A stretch of 64,000 nucleotides of DNA from Sphingopyxis sp. (GTDB taxonomy: Bacteria > Pseudomonadota > Alphaproteobacteria > Sphingomonadales > Sphingomonadaceae), in contig NZ_JADIZJ010000005.1 of NCBI RefSeq assembly GCF_016704835.1, positions 62,001 through 126,000 on the forward strand. The letters run 5' to 3'. The notes beneath the pieces were generated by a model that was given only the letters and a program-made list of their open reading frames with translations, was not told the origin of the DNA and searched no databases. A program made the translations under genes and the position numbers. This document shows, piece by piece, positions 34,202 to 41,358 of the stretch (within the stretch, counting starts at the first letter, position 1; every line of letters begins with the position of its first letter).

Positions 34202-36136
34202 CTATCCGCCCCGACTTGCCGCGTGCAAAGCAGGTGTGCGCCACATCACTTTGTAAAGACCCCGCGCCCCGGTGACTGTGATCAAGCTCACATCATAGGT
34301 ACCACGCAGAGGTTTATTTGTGATTGCTGCGGCATTTACCTTCCGCTGACGGTTCGGAACCCATGGCTGGCCACCATCCGAATGATATTCGTGGCACATC
34401 GCGCACGGCGATTCGGTCGCGGTTTCGACCTTCACGATCCGCGCCCCGCCCTCGCCGACATGACAATCGCGACATTGGCGCAGGCCCGGCACGAGCAGGT
34501 CCGCCGATGTTTTCGACCCCGTCGCAGCGGTGTGGCAATCGGCGCAGTCGGTTTCGCGGTGCGCGTCATGGTCGAACCAGCCCTTTTGCAGGTAGCGCGC
34601 GGTTTGAACCACCGCTGCCACGCGCCAGCTGTTCCCGGTCTGCGGGGCAAAGATCGTATGGCAGTCGTAACAGGCGCCGCCCTTTGAGAACACCGCGCGC
34701 ACCGCGTCCTCGGCGCGGCCGGGCCGAACCGCGACTTCGCGGAAATAGATATTATACACCTGTCCCTCGGCATAAGCGCCGGGGCGCCGCCGCTGCATCC
34801 CGCCCAGCTGGAGCGGCCGCGAAGGCGGGGTCGAGCGGTAATAGGCGGTGAGGTCGGCGACAACCTGATCGGGCTCGCCATGGCGCAGCGTGCGCGTCGT
34901 GCCGCCGACGGTCTCGAATGCCAGGCTGTGGCACATCGCGCAGTCGCGTTCCATTTCGACCGGCTTGACGCGCACCCCGTCGGCCTCGACGCGGTGGCAA
35001 TTTTCACACTCCAGCTTTTGCCCGAAGTCGTAACGCCCGCGGAAACTCGCCGCCATCCGCGCGACCCCGCCGGTCGCCTGCAAATGCATGTCGTGCGGGA
35101 ATTTCAGGCCGTTATAGTCGACCGTCCCCTTGCCCGGCGCCGCGCGCGCCAGCCTCGCGCCGGGTGCAGCGCGGACGACCGGGCGGAATTCTGGATGGCT
35201 GGTGCCAAAATCGGCCGCGTCGGCGAGCGTGGTGGGATGCCCCGCCGTCTTGAGCCGAGCCGACATCCCGTCGTGGCAATCGGCGCAGAATTTCTGCGGC
35301 GTCGCGGGCATCGGCCCCGAACCCTCATGCTCGGTATGGCACTCGACGCAGCGCCCCTGTGGCTTGTTGAAGGTCTTCGCGAAGCCCGCGAGGATGCGCT
35401 CGCCGACGCCCGGCGGATGCCGCGCCGCCAGCAGCATCGCGGTCGGTGCATTGGCGTGTGCCATGCTCATCGCCTTGTGCTCACCGGTGTGGCAGCCGAC
35501 GCAGGCCTTGTCGGTCACTGCGACAAATGGTTCGACATGACACGACTGGCAGTCGTTCTTCAGGCTGGCATGCGCGCTCGACAGCGGGCCCGAGAGCCAC
35601 GCGCTGTCGGCATGATAACCGTCAGGGCGCTCGTTCACATTCTTGTAGCTGTACCACGCCCAGATTGGTCCGATCAGAAACGCCAGCAGCATCAATATAC
35701 CGAACGCCCAAGCCCCCATCCGCTTGCCCAGCATCACGCCCTGCAGCGAGAAGGCCTTGGCCTCGTCGACATCCTTCGACGACTGCGACAGCTCATCGAT
35801 CCGCTCGACGAGCAGGATGATATCCTCACCCTCGCGTGCGATCGTCAGCCGATGCCCGCCAAAACGCAGCTCGCCGCCCGCGGCGCTGTCGATGTCGGCG
35901 ACGGTCTCGCTGCGCCCGTTGAGGTCGAACCCCAGTCCCTCGCTCGCCGCGACGCGGACATGACGGCCATCGGCGCTGCTGATCGTCGCATGGTGCGGGT
36001 TCACCGCCAGATCGGCAACGTGAATGATATTGCTGCCCTCGCGGCCGAGCGTGATCGCGTCGCCGGGCAATGGCGTGTCGCGGATGATCTGTTTGCCGGT
36101 TTTCGTCGTCGAAATACGGCGCAGGATGAAGCTCAT
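34202..36136 (-). CDS. FHA-domain, single-helix, decaheme cytochrome c
   Basis: A 644-residue fusion. Residues about 25-100 form a forkhead-associated-like domain (ITLGREGSNIIHV, then VNPHHATI), normally a phosphothreonine reader and expected in the cytoplasm. A membrane helix spans about 140-162. The remaining 480 residues carry ten CXXCH haem c motifs (Cys at 196, 212, 263, 284, 377, 399, 489, 531, 555, 578) and many extra His ligands, and should lie in the periplasm. It is the last gene of a three-gene operon, 10 bases after the cytochrome b-like gene, and likely takes electrons from it. I know of no characterised FHA-decaheme fusion; acceptor unknown. Confidence 0.9.
   Translation of the reverse strand: MSFILRRISTTKTGKQIIRDTPLPGDAITLGREGSNIIHVADLAVNPHHATISSADGRHVRVAASEGLGFDLNGRSETVADIDSAAGGELRFGGHRLTIAREGEDIILLVERIDELSQSSKDVDEAKAFSLQGVMLGKRMGAWAFGILMLLAFLIGPIWAWYSYKNVNERPDGYHADSAWLSGPLSSAHASLKNDCQSCHVEPFVAVTDKACVGCHTGEHKAMSMAHANAPTAMLLAARHPPGVGERILAGFAKTFNKPQGRCVECHTEHEGSGPMPATPQKFCADCHDGMSARLKTAGHPTTLADAADFGTSHPEFRPVVRAAPGARLARAAPGKGTVDYNGLKFPHDMHLQATGGVARMAASFRGRYDFGQKLECENCHRVEADGVRVKPVEMERDCAMCHSLAFETVGGTTRTLRHGEPDQVVADLTAYYRSTPPSRPLQLGGMQRRRPGAYAEGQVYNIYFREVAVRPGRAEDAVRAVFSKGGACYDCHTIFAPQTGNSWRVAAVVQTARYLQKGWFDHDAHRETDCADCHTAATGSKTSADLLVPGLRQCRDCHVGEGGARIVKVETATESPCAMCHEYHSDGGQPWVPNRQRKVNAAAITNKPLRGTYDVSLITVTGARGLYKVMWRTPALHAASRGG
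34277..34292 (-). promoter_or_regulatory. CRP-type operator, perfect TGTGA-N6-TCACA, in front of the phosphodiesterase gene
   Basis: On the plus strand TGTGATCAAGCTCACA, lying within the 3' end of the decaheme gene. On the minus strand a -10-like TACAAA (34255-34250) is centred 32 bases from the palindrome centre, the spacing of a class II CRP promoter (site at -41.5). The start of transcription would be near 34243, about 85 bases before the phosphodiesterase ATG. Confidence 0.6.
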
Positions 36137-36146
36137 GATCCCCGCC

Positions 36147-37028
36147 TTACCAATAGAAAAAGACGCTGATGATGTGCGCCGACAGCGCTGCGATCAGCGC
36201 AAAGGTCAGCGGCACATGCACATAGAGCCAGATTTCGAGCAGCGCACGCAGCCGCAGATGCGCGCGCAATCGCGCCAGCGCCGCAACCTTCTGCTTGAGC
36301 AGCCCGACGACCTTTTCGCGCGCCGCGGCATCGCTGCTGTGCGACGCCGCCAGCGTACGCAGCGCTGCCGCCGTCGCGCAGTTCGGATAGCGCCCGCCCA
36401 GGCGCGCGACGATGCCGCCAGCGAAGGGATCTTCATCGAGCGCGGCAAGCACCGGCGCGGTATCCTCCGGCGTCAGAGGCTGCGCCGCGCTATGCAGCTG
36501 CCGGTCGAAAGCGCGGATCGCCTCGAGCATCTGCATCTGCGTCATCTCGTCGCGGTTGTTCGACAGCGCTGCGGGCAAGGTCGCATAGACGATCACCCCA
36601 TAGAGCCCCGACAGGATCACCAGCATCATCAATGCCCACGCCAGCGTGTGGACGTTCCAGCCCAGCTGGAACCCGGTGTGCCAGGTGCCGATGACGATCA
36701 GGCTGAGCCCGAGATAGACATGCGCCGAGGTCCATGCCTTAAGCGACCAATAGTCATTCGTCATCTTGCGCTTGCGATAGCCGAGCGCGGTCAGCCACAG
36801 GATCAGTCCCGCGCCGATCGTCCCCAACGTATAACCGTACCAGCTGCCGCCATTGTGCCGCGGTGTTGCATCGACCAGCGCGTAGGAGATGATGATCAGC
36901 AGGCACATCCCGCCCGAAATCTTCGCCCAGCGAAAGCCCGCATAGCGCAGAAATCCCTCATGCTTGCGCTCGCGGACCCGCTCGGTCTGGGTCGCCTTGT
37001 TGCGCCGCCGTTGAAAGAGCAAGGCCAT
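36147..37028 (-). CDS. Membrane cytochrome b-like electron carrier
   Basis: A 293-residue protein with five or so membrane helices: two near the N-terminus, a pair at about 90-155, and one at the C-terminus, separated by a ~110-residue alanine-rich helical loop. Histidines are spaced as haem b ligands within helices: His94 and His109 region (AHVYLGLSLIVIGTWH), WNVH, and LYVHVPLTFALIAALSAH at the end. This resembles cytochrome b561 or ferric-reductase-like folds. The ATG shares its A with the TGA of the upstream gene (TGATG), so translation is coupled. It probably passes electrons from the ferredoxin fusion to the decaheme protein. Confidence 0.8.
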   Translation of the reverse strand: MALLFQRRRNKATQTERVRERKHEGFLRYAGFRWAKISGGMCLLIIISYALVDATPRHNGGSWYGYTLGTIGAGLILWLTALGYRKRKMTNDYWSLKAWTSAHVYLGLSLIVIGTWHTGFQLGWNVHTLAWALMMLVILSGLYGVIVYATLPAALSNNRDEMTQMQMLEAIRAFDRQLHSAAQPLTPEDTAPVLAALDEDPFAGGIVARLGGRYPNCATAAALRTLAASHSSDAAAREKVVGLLKQKVAALARLRAHLRLRALLEIWLYVHVPLTFALIAALSAHIISVFFYW

Positions 37029-39463
37029 CAGTCGGTCCCCTCTTCCAGCCGCGCGATCGACAGAAACTCTTCGGGCGATACGCGGATCGCGGCGCCGGTC
37101 GGACAGGCGCGCACGCACGCCGGGCCGCCCGCGATGCCCTTGCACATGTCGCATTTGACCGCGATCTTCTTCGGCTTCTCGTCACCCAGCTGCTGCTTGG
37201 TCCATTTGGGCGACGGCTCGCCGGGGCCGGGGCCGAAACCGGTTAGCAGCCAGCGCAGCAGGCTCGGCTTTTCGGGCGGCGCCGCTTCCATGCGGATCAC
37301 GCCATAGGGGCAGTTGCGCATGCAGTTGCCGCACCCGATGCACCCCGGCTCCATGAACACTTCGCCGTCAGGGCCGCGGTGGATGACGTTGGGCGGGCAG
37401 TCGGCCATGCAATGCGGATGCTCGCAGTGGCGGCAGCTGGTTGGCACATGCAGATGCGCAAAGGTCTTGCCCGCCTCGCGGTCGAGCCGCGACAAGCCTT
37501 CGTGGCTGTCGGCGCACGCCTTCTCGCAATTGTCGCAGCCGACGCACAGATTCTCATCGATCAGCAGCGCATCGGTCGCCTCGCCCAGACCCTCCCTCAT
37601 GATGAAGGTCGCGGTGTCCGAATAGAGATCGACCGCGCTCGAATAGCTGGCTTTGCGTGATTCGATGAAGTCGTTCATCTGCGCGCGCTCGGCCACCGCA
37701 GCCTCGGTCGCGGCGCGCACTTGCGGGCGCGCCGCGAGCATCTTGCGGAAGCTTTCGCCGGTCAGCTTGATCAATTCGGCGCCGACCGCGGCCTTCACCG
37801 TGGCGTTGCGCGGCTGCCCGCTGAGCACGCCCATTTCGCCGAAAAAGCTGCCCGCGGGGAGATAGCGCAGGAAGATCGGTTTGCCGCCGATGTCCTTCTC
37901 GACCACCATCGACCCCGACCGGATCACATAGACGTCGTCGCCTTGCTCGCCCTCGGTCAGCACGACCTTGCCCGCGGGCACACGCTCGACCTCGGCGGTA
38001 TCGACCACCGGTCCCAGATCATCGACGGTCAGCCCGCCCTTGAAAATCTGGAGCAATTGGCGCTCGAGCGAGATGCGGTTGATCACCCGCTTCGCGCCCG
38101 GCACCGACGCCATCAGCTTGAGCGCCGCGGTGCGCGACACTTCGACAAAAATGCTGTCTTCGCCGGCGCGGATCGTCGCGCCGCGCTTGCGGCCCGAAAT
38201 CAGCCCGACCTCGCCAAAGATCGACCCCTGCTCAATCGATACGGTGAAATCGGGGCCGACCTCGACCACCGCATGACCGTCGGCGATCGCGAACAGCGAA
38301 GACCCCGGCTCGCCTTTTTCGAACACGACGTCGCCCTTGCGATAAAAAGCGACCTTCGAATCGAGCATGAACTCGCGCATCTGCAGCGGCGAAACATCGG
38401 CAAAGATGCTGACCCGCGCTCGCAGATACTCCAGCCACTCGCTGACCGATTTCTGCTGCGGCAGGCCGGCAAAAATCGCCGCCAGATCCTTTTCGTCCGC
38501 AGAGGTGAGCGCCGCGTTGCCGTTCAGGAACTCGACAACGTCATAGCCCTGATTCATGCAATGCTTGATCAGCGGATAGCCCGCGAGCGCGCCGATGACA
38601 TAGAGGCCGGGGACCGTCGTCTCGAACGTCGGCGACAGTTTCGGAAAAGCCTCACGGTCGGGGCCGGTAAATTCGATCCCCATCGATTCGACAAAGCCGC
38701 GCGGCGCGACCGATCCCAATCGCGCGACGATCACGTCGCACTCGATCTTTTCCTCGCCGTTCGGGGTGTCGAGCGTCAGCCAGCCGGGCTCGACCTTCGT
38801 CGGCTGCGTCTCGGTGCGGATCGACATGAAGCCGTTCTCGCCCGCCTCGGTCATGTCGGCGACATTCTTCGCCTTGGCGCGTGCGAAATCCTTTGAGCGG
38901 TTGAGGATGGTGACGGTGTTTTCGAGCGCTTCTTCGGCGACACCGAGCGCGTTTTCGATCCCCGCGTCACCCGATCCGACCACGGTGATATGCTTGTCCT
39001 TGAAATCCTCGGGATCGTCGACCTGATAGATGATGTGCGGCAGGTCGGCGCCCTCGCATCGCATCCGGTTCGGATTGCCCTGCGTCCCGATCGCCAGCAC
39101 GATATTCTCGGCGTGAAAGACGTCGCCCTTGGCGGTCTTGATCGCGAACGCGCCCTTTTCGCCGGTCACCTCGGTCACCTCGGCGTGGTACGCTACATTC
39201 ACCTTGTTGTTCGCGGCGTCCTCGTCCCAATTGCCCAGGATATATTCGCGCGCACCCTCGGCAAAGCGGCAGTCGGAGCGCAGGTCGAGCCGCTCGGGCG
39301 TCGCGAGCACGCGCTTGCCCTTTTGATATTTGAAGATGGTGTCCGACAGATGGTCGGTCTTTTCGAGCAGGATATGGCTGAGACCCAGCTGTGCGGCGCG
39401 CGATGCCGCGCTCAGCCCCGCCGGCCCAGACCCGATGATCGCGACCTTGACTGCCTCGCTCAT
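37028..39463 (-). CDS. FAD/NAD(P) oxidoreductase - double cNMP-binding - 4x[4Fe-4S] ferredoxin fusion
   Basis: An 811-residue soluble protein with three modules. Residues 1-320: a thioredoxin-reductase/YpdA-like flavoprotein with GSGPAGLSAA (FAD) and GSGDAGIENA (NAD(P)); no CxxC active site is present. Residues about 345-590: two cyclic-nucleotide-binding domains, with phosphate-cassette residues FGEVGLISGRKRGAT (Glu418, Arg427) and FGEMGVLSGQPRNAT (Glu543, Arg552). Residues about 635-795: a DmsB/HybA-type ferredoxin with 16 cysteines in four clusters (640/643/646/650, 677/680/685/689, 708/711/714/718, 771/774/783/787). ATG 39463 is chosen over a TTG at 39487. First gene of the operon. It may feed NAD(P)H electrons to the membrane protein under cAMP control; that control is inference. 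Confidence 0.9.
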   Translation of the reverse strand: MSEAVKVAIIGSGPAGLSAASRAAQLGLSHILLEKTDHLSDTIFKYQKGKRVLATPERLDLRSDCRFAEGAREYILGNWDEDAANNKVNVAYHAEVTEVTGEKGAFAIKTAKGDVFHAENIVLAIGTQGNPNRMRCEGADLPHIIYQVDDPEDFKDKHITVVGSGDAGIENALGVAEEALENTVTILNRSKDFARAKAKNVADMTEAGENGFMSIRTETQPTKVEPGWLTLDTPNGEEKIECDVIVARLGSVAPRGFVESMGIEFTGPDREAFPKLSPTFETTVPGLYVIGALAGYPLIKHCMNQGYDVVEFLNGNAALTSADEKDLAAIFAGLPQQKSVSEWLEYLRARVSIFADVSPLQMREFMLDSKVAFYRKGDVVFEKGEPGSSLFAIADGHAVVEVGPDFTVSIEQGSIFGEVGLISGRKRGATIRAGEDSIFVEVSRTAALKLMASVPGAKRVINRISLERQLLQIFKGGLTVDDLGPVVDTAEVERVPAGKVVLTEGEQGDDVYVIRSGSMVVEKDIGGKPIFLRYLPAGSFFGEMGVLSGQPRNATVKAAVGAELIKLTGESFRKMLAARPQVRAATEAAVAERAQMNDFIESRKASYSSAVDLYSDTATFIMREGLGEATDALLIDENLCVGCDNCEKACADSHEGLSRLDREAGKTFAHLHVPTSCRHCEHPHCMADCPPNVIHRGPDGEVFMEPGCIGCGNCMRNCPYGVIRMEAAPPEKPSLLRWLLTGFGPGPGEPSPKWTKQQLGDEKPKKIAVKCDMCKGIAGGPACVRACPTGAAIRVSPEEFLSIARLEEGTD

Positions 39464-39786
39464 GCGCGTGCGACCAAGCGGCGGCAAAAGCCGCTATCGC
39501 AATCGCTGGTCGTGATGCTGACGAACGCGCGCACGGGCATCCTACCCCCCTCTCGCCAGCCCCCCGGCGAATTCATAACGGATGCGACCCGGACTATATG
39601 TCCTGGACGCAAAGCTATGCCCTTGAAAGCGGGGAAAGGTCAACCGGTGGCATGGAAATGTCCGTCGAAACCGAGAATATACCGCCGCAACGGACGCGAC
39701 ATGACAAAGCGGTACAGCAAAGCTCAGCCGCTGCGGCGACCGCGACCGCTATTTCCAAAGGAAAAGCATACCAAGCCAAAGGCGAC
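39464..39786. other. Upstream region of the redox operon, no gene seen
   Basis: About 320 bases. A GCGGC-AAAA-GCCGC hairpin (39481-39494) lies 18 bases before the redox operon start codon and may affect its translation. A plus-strand open frame (39598-39837) has no ribosome site and overlaps the end of the convergent gene. No CRP-type or FNR-type palindrome was found here. Confidence 0.4.
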
Positions 39787-40080
39787 CTAGGTGCCGAGCC
39801 ACTGCAAGGTGTCCACCGTAGACGACGCCCATATTGACCCCGTGTCGACATGATAGGCGGTGGCGACAAGGCCCGGCCTCATCGGGCGCGGCCGAAGCGT
39901 AGCCGATGGCATCTCGTAGGGTTTCGTGGCGGATCCTTTGTCCCCACCCTGTGGCGGGCTCGCAGCGATGTCGTTCATATCGCGGGCATGTTGCTCGGCG
40001 GATTGAGCATGCGCCATTCTGGGCACCATGGCTGTCAGACCCAAAATGACCGGCAAGCCAACAACATTGAACAAATTCAT
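39787..40080 (-). CDS. Small exported protein, function unknown
   Basis: A 97-residue protein with a clean signal peptide (MNLFNVVGLPVILGLTAMVP, cleavage near AHAQ). The mature part is short and proline-rich with no recognised motif. The ATG at 40080 gives the signal peptide directly; a longer start at 40113 would add 11 residues before it. Only a weak GGAAAA ribosome site is seen. A perfect CRP-type palindrome lies about 200 bases upstream. Composition is slightly lower in GC than the flanks. Confidence 0.55.
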   Translation of the reverse strand: MNLFNVVGLPVILGLTAMVPRMAHAQSAEQHARDMNDIAASPPQGGDKGSATKPYEMPSATLRPRPMRPGLVATAYHVDTGSIWASSTVDTLQWLGT

Positions 40081-40153
40081 ATAAATATTTTCCACTGCGA
40101 AGACGCGAGGCAAGCTTCTTCACGCATGGGTTTAGGCGCTACGAAAAATGGCG

Positions 40154-40264
40154 TCATCGTTCCGCATGACCCAGGTCAATATCGAAGGCCATGCCCAAAT
40201 AGCGTGAAACGCCAAGGATGTATCTCGCCCGGTCGCCGTGCATGCGACGGACGTAAGCCGCCAT
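40154..40264 (-). CDS. Possible 36-residue small protein
   Basis: A short minus-strand frame encodes 36 residues with protein-like content, RYILGVSRYLGMAFDIDLGH, and a stop at 40154. Starts are possible at 40264 or 40243. A CRP-type palindrome is immediately upstream (40277-40292). If the promoter were class II, transcription would begin near 40243, giving a leaderless 29-residue product. No ribosome site is visible. Could equally be a chance frame or relic. Confidence 0.3.
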   Translation of the reverse strand: MAAYVRRMHGDRARYILGVSRYLGMAFDIDLGHAER

Positions 40265-40276
40265 TCAAACGGCGCC

Positions 40277-40292
40277 TGTGATGGACATCACA
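40277..40292 (-). promoter_or_regulatory. CRP-type operator, perfect TGTGA-N6-TCACA
   Basis: TGTGATGGACATCACA on the plus strand, between the bpt stop (40321) and the minus-strand small exported protein gene. A poor -10-like TTACGT is about 31 bases from the centre on the minus strand. Confidence 0.6.
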
Positions 40293-40320
40293 ACTCGCAC
40301 ACCGCCGGCGGCGGCAGCGG

Positions 40321-41094
40321 TCAGGCGAGTTCGAACATCGCTGCCACGCCGGTCGACGCGGTCGGCTCGAACCGCGCCCAGCCATCGGGGCCAAGCCGTT
40401 CGATCGGGCGGAATCGCGCCTTGTACGCCATGCGCGCCGACCCTTCGATCCAATAGCCGAGATAGACGTAAGGCAGTCCGGCGCGCGCGGCGCGCTGGAC
40501 ATGGTCGGCGATGATATAGGTGCCCAGCCCCTCGCGCAACGGATGCGCTGCGTCGAAGAAGCTGTAGATCATCGACAATCCGTCGCCCTGCCGGTCGGTC
40601 AGGCAGCAGCCGATCAGTCGGCCCTTGCTGCCGTCGCTGGTCGGCTCGCGATATTCGATCATGTAGCTATCGACCGGGGTCTGTTCGACCATGTCGGCGA
40701 AATCCTGCTCGTCCATGTCGGCCATGCCGCCATTGGGGTGGCGCGCGCCGAGATACGAACGCAGCAGGCTATATTGTTCTTCGGTCGCCCATGGCTTGCA
40801 CGCGGTGGCGACCAGGTCGCTGTTGCGGCGAATGGTACGTTTCTGCGAGCTGCTGGGGACAAACTCGCTCGCGCAGACGCGCACCGACACGCATGCCGAA
40901 CAATCAGCACAGCTCGGGCGGTACGCCACCGACTGGCTGCGCCGGAAGCCGATCCGGCCGAGCGCGTCGTTCAGCTCGTTCGCCGTATTGCCGCTGAGCT
41001 CGGTGAACACCTTGCGCTCGGTCTTGCCCGCCAGATAGGGGCAAGGCGCCGGGCTGGTGACGAAAAATCTTGGAAAACGGAACGGTGCGGACAC
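40321..41094 (-). CDS. bpt: Aspartate/glutamate leucyltransferase (bacterial protein transferase)
   Basis: A 257-residue GNAT-fold aminoacyl-tRNA-protein transferase of the Bpt/Ate1-like type, which adds leucine to N-terminal Asp or Glu and so marks proteins for ClpAP (N-degron pathway). The N-terminal domain has the family motifs CPYLAGKTERKVFTEL, YRPSCADCSACVSVRV (four cysteines) and the C-terminal domain has YSFFDAAHPLREGLGTYII and YVYLGYWIEGSARMAYKARF. A GTG start at 41094 is chosen because GGAGGT lies 9 bases ahead; the longer reading to 41163 is non-conserved. Confidence 0.95.
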   Translation of the reverse strand: MSAPFRFPRFFVTSPAPCPYLAGKTERKVFTELSGNTANELNDALGRIGFRRSQSVAYRPSCADCSACVSVRVCASEFVPSSSQKRTIRRNSDLVATACKPWATEEQYSLLRSYLGARHPNGGMADMDEQDFADMVEQTPVDSYMIEYREPTSDGSKGRLIGCCLTDRQGDGLSMIYSFFDAAHPLREGLGTYIIADHVQRAARAGLPYVYLGYWIEGSARMAYKARFRPIERLGPDGWARFEPTASTGVAAMFELA

Positions 41095-41324
41095 GCGGTT
41101 TGGACCTCCAGAAAGGCGATGCGGAATCCCCCCGACGCGGGTCCGACGATCACCACCCACCAACTATGCCGCGCGGCGTCAATGGTGCAAAGTCTGTTTA
41201 CCATTTTTAGTCGTGCCGTTCTGACTCAGGTCGAAAATTATCTGAATCGCGCGGTAAGGATTGTGCCGTTTTGAATCAAAGGGGTCGGGCTTTGACACTC
41301 CCCGGTCTCAAGCCCCCATATCCT

Positions 41325-41348
41325 TCATCCCGGCGAAGGTCGGGATGA
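41325..41348. repeat. Dispersed palindromic repeat TCATCCCG-N8-CGGGATGA
   Basis: Perfect 8-base arms (41325-41332, 41341-41348) around GCGAAGGT, 11 bases past the pyk stop. Partial copies occur at 11138 and 11551. This resembles a widespread short intergenic repeat; it may also aid termination of pyk, although no T-run follows. Confidence 0.65.
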
Positions 41349-41358
41349 CGACAGCTGC

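Noticed and set aside
39598..39837. 79-codon plus-strand frame upstream of the redox operon
   Set aside because: No ribosome site, Ala/Thr-rich low complexity, and it overlaps the end of the convergent exported-protein gene.
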